DNA of 64,000 bases from Prorocentrum cordatum. Its lineage: Eukaryota; Sar; Dinophyceae; Prorocentrales; Prorocentraceae. A program made the translations under genes and the position numbers. The stretch is taken from NCBI GenBank assembly GCA_963575745.1, contig CAUYUJ010010424.1:113889-177888 (forward strand). The letters run 5' to 3'. Shown piece after piece: positions 56,919 to 64,000 of the stretch. The first letter of the stretch is position 1. Every line of letters begins with the position of its first letter. The notes beneath the pieces are model-generated. The model did no database searches, was not told the origin of the DNA, and saw only the letters and a program-made list of their open reading frames with translations.

Positions 56919-59075
56919 TATGATTACTAACTTTACAACATTCATCCCCGCGAAGCGGATAGGACGTCCGCGAGGGCGCGCAGCGGCCACTTGCGCGCAG
57001 CTTTTCAGAATTCGGAAGCCCGCGTATGCTTTGGGCGTGTGTCAGGCGTTCCTCTGCGCGCGCATCTAGGGTTCGAGCGCCCCCGCGCATCGAGAAGGCT
57101 CCGTTGTGGAAGACTCGTGATCCCACTTCTCCATCCTTTTTATCATCTCCCGAGTGGCGTCGTCCACTACCGCTCTGCGTCGGCCCTTTTGCATTGGAGC
57201 TCCAGCAGAGGAGGCGTCGCCGCGCTTCCCGCTACAGGGAGGCCGCGCAATCCCCACGCCGCGGCGGTCAATTGCGTCGCGCCTTCCCTGCAAGGGGGCT
57301 TGCCGTGGGGGGCGTTGCGCGTTGCCGGCAACTTCGCAATCCACCAGGGACACTCGAAATCCCTTTCCAGCGGTCTCAACCGCCCTTCGTTTCAGTATCA
57401 GGGGAGGTCTCGCGGGAGCGCGCCATCTTTTCGGCAAGGCTTCTTATTATTTATCACGGATCGTGCCTCCCCCGTCGTGAACGACGTCGGCCACGCTGGT
57501 TGTCTTGCGGGCCCTGCATGCTGCGCCAAATCATTATTTGTTGCGCGCAGCGCGCCGTGCGCGTGCTGCGTGTCTCTGAACGCGCGCGCGCGCTGCGCGC
57601 GTTGTGCTGCGCGCTGCTCCGCGCGCGCAGCGATCGCGCGGGCCGTGCCCATGGCACGCGCCGCGCGCGGCGTGCCGTGCGCGATGTGCCCTGCGTGCCC
57701 TGCCGTGCCGCGCGTCACTTGTCGTGCCCCCGTGTTTGGCGCGAGCGTTTGTGCATCGCGCCGCGCGTGCTTTTGGCGCCAGGCCGCGGGCGCCATGTCC
57801 CGCGCGCCATGGCGCCTGTGGCGCAGCACCGCTTCAGCGTCACTCCTTCTCCCCCTCCTCGCATTTCCCCCCCCCCTCCCCCCTCCCGTCTAGATGCAGG
57901 GTAATCCCTGGGAGTGGGGGGCAGGAGGGGGAAGAGGCAACGGGCAGGAAAAGGAGGGAGAGGGGGTGAGGAGGGGGAAAACAGTCGGAGGGTGGGAGTG
58001 GGGAGGAAGAGGGGGAGCGGATCCTATATGAATAGGAGATAACGGAGGCAGGGGTTTCGCATGCAATTCGCCGAGCATTTCCTGCCGAAGGGACCGCTAT
58101 CCACTCCATTCCATTCGTTTTTCCAATCGCTTTTCAAATGATCTGGCCTTATGCGGGGCGCGTTCAGGCCAGAATTCTCGACGTTTCGTTTGCCCCCCCC
58201 CCCCCCCCCTCCCATCCGCGCACGATTCCCAGCCGAGCTGTCGGGAGAAAGGGGGTACATTTGTAAACGTACAGTGGAACAGAGCGGACGCCAATAGTGA
58301 GGACTGACATGTCGGAGACTCTTTTGGGCTTCAGAGAGTCATATTGGAGCTTTCGCGCGCCTCGATTGGTGATCGTTTGGAATCCTCCTGTGGGTTCTCC
58401 TCGACGCCTTGGGCGGACGCGGGGGGCGTTTTCGGGCAGCCTTGCAGGACGCCGATGGAACAACATGTCGCGTCAATTAAGCCTCCCCCGCGTGAGCCCG
58501 AACAACCGCCTTTTTGAAACCATCGTGAGGCCCTTTTGGGAACTTGTCGGGCAATATTTGAGTTTTCACTGGTTCCTGTCGGGGCCGCAGTGGGTAATGT
58601 CGGCGCCGGCGCGAGCTCCAGCGGCCCATCTGGTTCGAAAGGGCGAGAACGTAAACGTCATTTGTACGACTTCGGCAACTTAGTGGGTTCCGTCTTCGTT
58701 TGGTATAATTGGCCGGGCCAGCTGGCAGTCGGAACCGTACTTGGGCGTTCATGCATTTTATAACACGCATGGTGGAGGCGAGTTGGAAACGCATTGGGCT
58801 TGATTGCTGATGTCTCGTGCGTATCAGATCCACCCATCCAGAAACGATGTCGGGCAGAGTTGCCCTGGCCAGGGGAGTGCATCGGCATGCATCGGGACCG
58901 AGAGGACACGCCGCGACGCGGAATGCGAGGATCAGCCTTGCAAGGTCCAGGAATAAACCGTAGATGGTTCGTTACCTTGTGGTAGGTTAGGGCACGCGGA
59001 GAATGCTGCAAATGTTTGGGTGGGTAACGGAACGAGGATGTATATGCATATGCTATGGGTGCAGGCAGTGACGGG
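56919..59075. other. Gene-free stretch including a CpG-rich segment
   Basis: 57530-57835 is dominated by GCGC and CGCG and gives long open frames on both strands, which I distrust. 57840-58020 is C- then G-rich. 58080-59075 is of ordinary complexity with an open frame at 58297-58683 that shows no recognisable motif. Confidence 0.45.
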
Positions 59076-59225
59076 CGCGAAATTGTCACGCAACCTCTCT
59101 TGCCTGTGTGCTATGATTGCTGTGCTACACACGCATACGGGAACGAACTTGTCACGATACTTATCTTGCAAATGTGCTGTGACAAAAATGCAACGCACGC
59201 GCACGGGCACGACCTTGTCACGACC
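59076..59225 (+). repeat. Three-copy tandem repeat, about 66 bp
   Basis: ACGGGCGCGAAATTGTCACG, ACGGGAACGAACTTGTCACG and ACGGGCACGACCTTGTCACG start the copies, the last one truncated. Middle parts have diverged but keep length. Confidence 0.7.
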
Positions 59226-59379
59226 CCGTTCTTGGGAGGAGGAGGAGGGGGATGATGAGGCGGACGAGGAGGAAGACGCGGGGGAGGATCGGGGAGGGGG
59301 AACGTGATTGCGGCGACGACTGCAACGGCGGTTCAACGATCACGGCTGTTGCGGACGCGTGCCGTTCGCTCAGGGAGCC

Positions 59380-60620
59380 TCCTCGAGGCATCTTGGACGC
59401 ATTTCGGGACCTTCTTGGAGTCATTTGTGGTGCCAGTGAAATCTTCTTGGGGCTTTTTTTGGGGCCCTTTTGGGAGTCGCAGGGGAAATGTCGCGGCAGT
59501 CGCTGAGGAGGGCATCGACCGACGAGCGGGGGAGCTCTTCGTTAGCGCTGCCCCGTTTGGAGCCCCAAACAAATCGTCACTTGGGTCCCCCTTGGGGCGC
59601 CCTCGGGACCGGATTGGAGCCGTTTGGGGCCTGATTTGCATGTTGTTGGGCCATCTTGGAGCCACTTTGGGGCCGTCTTGAGGCTTCGGGAGCGAATCGG
59701 AAACGCAAGTGCGAGAGCGTTGCAATATTTTGTTGTCTTTCAGTTTGGGAGCGGTTTGGGTTTTTCGGGGGATTCCCCTAAAGTCCCCGTGGCAACCAGA
59801 CACCATCTTAGGGCCACCACAAGGCCTCGAGGAGGCATCTTGGACGCAACATTGAGCTACTTTCGTATATCGGGCCATGTTGGGTCGCAGCTCGAAACAT
59901 ATGGGGCCCACCTTGGCACGCTCTTGGGCCACCAACTTCCCAAGGGGGCTCCCGAAGAGCCTAGATCCTGGAGACAAGTGTAATGCATGCTTGTTGTTCT
60001 GATAAACTTGTTAAGCGGGTGCACTGTTTGCGTCGCCAAGCAGGAACACCTACGATCGCCTCTTGGGGCCCTATTGGGCCGTTCTTGGAGCGCTCTTGAG
60101 CGTTGTTTGGGCAGCCTTGTAACTCCTTTCGGGCGGCTCTCGGAGCTTTCTCGGCACATCTTCAAGTCATATTGACGCTTCGGCAGCCGATCAGAAGCGA
60201 AAGGGCGATAACGCAGCATTCGCGAGATTAGTTTAGTGTTGGATAATATGTGGGCTTTTCGGGGGCCTCCACAGGAGGCTTGTGGCCGCCTGGCGCCGCC
60301 TTGGGACCAGCATGGGACGTTTTGGGGGCATCGTGGACGCCATCATTGGACATCTTCGGATATCTTGGACGCTCTTGGAAACAATCTTGCACTCGAGAGC
60401 TCCCGTGGGACCATCTTGCTTCATATTGGACGCTCTGACCGCTTGCGCCCCCCTCCCGTTCCACACCGAGGGCGACGGGGCGCAGGGAAGGATGACCCCA
60501 CCCCCCCAGAGGGAGGATATGGTCATGGAAAAAGAAACAACATAAACCACCTCAGCCCAGAAGGTTGGATGGATTGCTCAATGTTGGCGGAATCCTTTTT
60601 TCTTTGACCTGCAGGGGCCG
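59380..60620 (+). repeat. Decamer-type elements, degenerate
   Basis: Three blocks (59385-59700, 59815-59960, 60055-60180), and a fourth less regular (60245-60440), with steps such as GGCATCTTGGACGC, CTTCTTGG and GCCATCTTGGAGCC. Each block is followed by CTTCGG.AGC.AATCGGAA or CTTCGGCAGCCGATC, then unique sequence. No gene. Confidence 0.6.
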
Positions 60621-60823
60621 CGTTGCGCCGTCTTGAACGTCTGGCCGTTTTGCGCGCCCTCCCTGTCGATGCCCAAAGGAGGGGTCAAAGCAAGAGGCCG
60701 AACCCGCCCCCGAAGGAGAGAATGATTCGACTATGAAACGTCCAAGAATGCACGTCCACAGGGATGGTTTCATCTCGTGTTGCATCTTTTGGTCAGAACG
60801 CGGATTTTCCCACAGTTCCCACA

Positions 60824-60844
60824 CCGTTGCCATTTGGGTTCGAC
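60824..60844 (+). other. Possible degenerate DinoSL relict 5' of gene E
   Basis: 16 of 21 positions agree with DinoSL without gaps, including GCCATTT and the central GG. It follows an acceptor-like TTTTCCCACAG (60805-60815) and lies 58 bases before the gene E ATG, the position expected of an older relict. The match is weak enough to arise by chance. Confidence 0.35.
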
Positions 60845-60901
60845 GGCTTCGCACTTTGCCTCGGTTCGCCCAGCCACGCCCTCGCCACGTCTGCTCCGAC
60901 G

Positions 60902-62880
60902 ATGTCTGCCAGCATGTTCCAGACTCCGCAGGCGAAGGGCAAGTGCGCCTCGCCTGGCAGCGAGCCGGCGCCGAAGCGCGCCCGCCTGCCCGCGCCCCAC
61001 AGGACTGGCGACCCTGACGAGGATGGTCGCGCCGAGAGTAACATGCGCTTGTTGCAAGAGGTCGTGGATTCGTGCTTGGCTGACACGTCCCAGATCCAGG
61101 CGCTGCACAACGAATGGGCGAAGAGGAGGCCCAAGAGGGCTTTCGCGGCTGCCACGGGCACGGTCGCTAGCGACACGTTCGCCGACGTCACCACCCTGAG
61201 CACGCTGTGGAAGAATCACCGCGACTTCTGCTTGTGGCTGCTGACCGAGGTGTCTGACCTGACCCTCACGGAGCTCGACGCGGCGTCCAAGAAGCCGAAT
61301 GTCGAGGAGACGGGCCTGTACTTGCTCGTGCATACACCTGCCTGCGGCCAATCCCGCCGCTGTGCCATTCCAACAATCTCGGCGTCCGCTGTTCGAATCG
61401 ACGACGGCGATGACGACGAGGATGAGGAGAAGGAGGAGGGGAGGAACTGGCGTTACGTGCGACACCATTCGCATTCTTTTCTAAACGAGCCTTCATGGAC
61501 CTCGCGTGGGCTGTGTTTCGGGGCCGTCCTAGGCTCGTTCGGGGCGATCCTGGGGGCCCCTCATGCCCCTCGCGGGCCGTCTTCGGCCTTCGTGTAGGCC
61601 ATCGCTGCCTTTTTGGAGTGTTTTCGGGCCGTCGCGGGGCGCTTCGGCCGCTCAGAGGTCCTCTGGGCCCGTCTCGGGTCTTTCTAGAGGCTCTTCGTGG
61701 CTGCCCTCAGGTCTCCCCAGGTTTGTCCTGGGTGGTCCAGATTGTTTTTTTTGGGGTGTCTTGAGGTCGCCTTGGATGCGCCATGGGCGATATTAGCCCC
61801 CATGGGGGCCGCCGCGGGGCCGTCCGTTTTTTTTTGGGCCGCCCTGAACTGACGCCCCACATGGTGGGAACGCGACGAGCTGTCCAAACCCAGAGGCCAG
61901 TCAGTGATGATGCCCTCTTCGGCCCATGAGCCGTTTTGGGCCGCCCCTGGCGCCCATGGGGCAGCCTTGGGGCCGTCTTAGGCCGTTGTGCGGCTATACT
62001 GCGCCGTATTGGAGGCATCTTGGGCCATCCTGAAGTCTGCGGCGCCCCCCCCCCCCCCCCCCCGCGCCCGTTTCGGAAACCATCCTGGGCGCCCTGGGGA
62101 GAGCCTTGTGGGCGCGAGGCGCCCGAAAAAACCCGGGGGGAGCGGGGCGGCGCGCGCAGCTGAGAAGGGGGGGGGGGGCTGCAGAAACTTCACAGACACC
62201 TTGAGAGACACTTTTCGGGCTTCCCCACGCGCAACTGCCGTCCAGGCACGGTGGCGGATTGGCTGCAGGTGGACGAGAAATTCGCTTTGTCTGACAAGCT
62301 TCGCGCGAGGGCGGTCTTCACGAAGTGGTCCAAGACCCGCGGGGCGCTGGTTGGGAACCGCCTGGCAAAATTCAAGGCGAACGGCGGCCTCGTGAACGGA
62401 ACAATCATCTGGAACTTTGCGTGCTACCGCGTCACTGCGAAGGACGCCGTGCTCGACAAGGTCACGCATCTGCCTTCGACTGCCGCCCCTGTCACTGTCA
62501 GTATTGCCCAGTACAAGCTGCCCACGACGTACAAGCTCCAGATGAATTGGAGCGACAAGAGGGGGTGCCTTGAGATGGGCGGGCGCCCCCCCATCCCTCT
62601 GGCGCGCTACTTCCAGAACAAGACTGGCCCGAAGAGCTACGACACGCCGGCGGCCAAGTCCAAGGAGTCCGCGGCGACCGTCGACGTCGCCTACGAGGCT
62701 TGGGTCAAGGAGCGCCAGGCGGCGATGGTTGGGGTAGCCGACAAGGGCATCGCCGAGGCCAACACCGTGTGCGTTCAGACCAACCAGGAGAAGACGAGGG
62801 AGATCACGAAGAAGGCGCGGGAGTCGGCGAAGCAGAACAACCGGAAGAAGAAGGATGACACGGCCATCGCCATCGCTTGA
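60902..62880 (+). CDS. Gene E: two-exon protein of unknown function
   Basis: Exons 60902-61361 and 62246-62880 give 364 residues, stop TGA. The donor CGCT|GTGCCA and the acceptor GCCGTCCAG|GCACGG share phase 1, and the protein continues as ..CGQSRRC / TVADWLQVDE... The frame is open 46 codons upstream of the ATG, but that part has the relict-leader-like sequence and poor protein character. N-terminus: Ser/Pro/Lys/Arg-rich (PAPKRARLP, a possible nuclear signal), then a helical region. Exon 2 starts with helical, basic sequence (KLRARAVFTKWSKTRG), a compact middle and a Lys/Arg-rich tail (ITKKARESAKQNNRKKK). I know no family for it. Donors at 61318 (phase 2) and 61328 (phase 0) are possible but do not fit the acceptor phase. 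Confidence 0.7.
61362..62245 (+). other. Gene E intron
   Basis: GT-AG. It contains GACGAGGATGAGGAG triplets early, a decamer-like region of GGGCCGTC steps (61500-62030), a poly-C tract (62046-62063) and G runs before the acceptor. The frame stays open for 200 bases after the donor, so an ORF-based prediction would overrun the exon. Confidence 0.6.
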
Positions 62881-64000
62881 GAGGCCGCGGCTAGGCCCGC
62901 TCTTTCTTCCTGCTGCGGCATCGGTGCGAAGCTTTGGCGGCATGCTGTGGGCGCAGGGCACTTGGGGGGCTGCCCAGCGAGGGGGCCCAGACGGCACGGC
63001 CGCAACTTTTACTCGCGCTGCCTAGGCCCGAGCTCAGGGATACCAGCTTTGGGGAAGCGGCCCCAAAAGCAACCCACGAGAGGGGGCGGGGGGAGGATGG
63101 GGGGAGGAAGAGGGCGAGATCGCTACCTTGCCTTGTCCCCGCGACCAAAGCTGGCCCCGCGCAGCCAACGCGATTCCCTGGGAGGCCCAGGGCGACTCGA
63201 TGGTTACACCATGGGTTCGCCGCTGCGCCCCTTGTTTTTTTATGTTTGCTCCCGTCTTTGGGCATGGGACCGCCCGCGAAACAATCCCAGGGGCTCCTTG
63301 GTCCCGGGGGCGTTCCGTCCTGGGGCCGCAAAACAAAAAAAACTATCCTTCCAACCCCCTCTCCCCCCTCGCCACCCCCTTCCTTCCCCCTCCCCGGCCT
63401 CGCCCCAGCGGCCGCTCACCGCCGCATGTTGGCACAGTGCGCGGGCCCCCCTCTTGCCCGCGACGGCAAACCCAGCCCGAGATGGCGAATCCCATTCTTC
63501 AGTCTGACCGCTGGTCCCCCCCCCGCCCCGCGGAGGTAAAACATTACAGATACGTCCTTGGGTGCCCCTCATCTGTGACCTCCGCGATGCGGCGTGCCCC
63601 TCCTGGGGTGAACTGTTCGGCCCCTCCTCCTCCTCCTCCTCCTCCTCCTCCTCCCCCTCCTCCTCCTGCTCCTCCTCCTCCTCCTCCTCCTCCTCCCCCC
63701 GTTCCCTCCTAAAGGAAACTTTAATGTCTTGCCGCAGCTCGCCAAAGGTCACGTGCGTGTCCTGCCGCAGCCTGACAAGGGCATCGATATCGCCGCAGAG
63801 CCAAGGGAACCACCCAAACATAGCAAAGGAACCCAATGATACCCGATGGTGCCACATGAGACTCAACGATACCTAGGAGACCCAAGGGTACCGAAGTGTA
63901 CCCACGAATGCCCAGGACGACCCAAAGAAACCAAAGGAAACCCAAGGATGCCCTAGGATACCAAAGGGTACCCAGTGGTACTGGATGATGCCCCATGGAA
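62881..64000. other. Window end: no gene seen
   Basis: 62890-63560 is of ordinary complexity with C- and A-runs and no recognisable coding sequence. 63626-63705 is a (CTC)n tract. 63790-64000 repeats a degenerate unit of about 10 bp, ACCCAAGGA or ACCCAAGGGT with GATACC and GTACCC variants. Confidence 0.6.

Noticed and set aside
57026-57904. 292-codon Arg/Ala-rich open frame, with a counterpart on the other strand
   Set aside because: Sequence is dominated by GCGC repeats; no domain and equal openness in several frames.

Overview
The window looks like nuclear DNA of a dinoflagellate. The species is not provable from here; a large-genome, GC-rich free-living form of the Prorocentrum kind is my guess. 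Direct evidence: 21 of the 22 bases of the dinoflagellate spliced leader (DinoSL) occur as a genomic relict at 48626-48646; every gene I can support lies on the + strand, as in unidirectional dinoflagellate gene arrays; the genes have spliceosomal introns, apparently including one GC donor; and most of the sequence is low-complexity, telomere-like or minisatellite DNA. I see no bacterial operons, rRNA, complete tRNA or CRISPR array.

Layout. 1-6737: tandem repeats, three inverted-repeat (foldback) elements and microsatellites. 6738-12464: gene A, four exons, about 1111 residues, with an N-terminal 10-residue repeat and an HMG-box-like segment near the C-terminus. 14175-16308: gene B, one long ORF with an RG-rich and acidic middle and a zinc-knuckle-like C-terminus. 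17001-23580: three tandem copies of a roughly 2.4-2.5 kb unit, each carrying a decayed copy of the 3' end of gene B. 24171-32901: gene C, a C5-cytosine DNA methyltransferase spread over at least three exons, with a 6.3 kb intron made of repeats. 33665-35150: a 12-14 bp satellite followed by the same satellite inverted. 38624-45099: gene F, two long exons with CxxC pairs and an RGG region. 46903-47455: gene G, a small protein ending in a SUMO-interaction-type motif. 48677-50200: gene D, downstream of the relict spliced leader, with a 12-bp repeat core and a GIY-YIG-like C-terminus. 55544-55646: an isolated exon of a class I/II aminotransferase. 60902-62880: gene E, two exons, function unknown.

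The genes do not form a recognisable pathway. A, C, F and G carry chromatin- or nucleus-type features (HMG box, DNA methylation, RGG, SIM), but that may be coincidence. The more coherent story is in the non-coding part. A tandem repeat family occurs as four arrays that share one conserved edge; a fifth stretch lacks it. There is a 154-bp element with 21-bp terminal inverted repeats and a CTAA target duplication, other foldbacks, dispersed elements of about 600 bp, decamer arrays of the TCTTGGGGCC type, and locally homogenised heptamers resembling the TTTAGGG telomere repeat. Exon joins were worked out by eye from reading phase, splice sites and protein continuity and are hypotheses until RNA is aligned.
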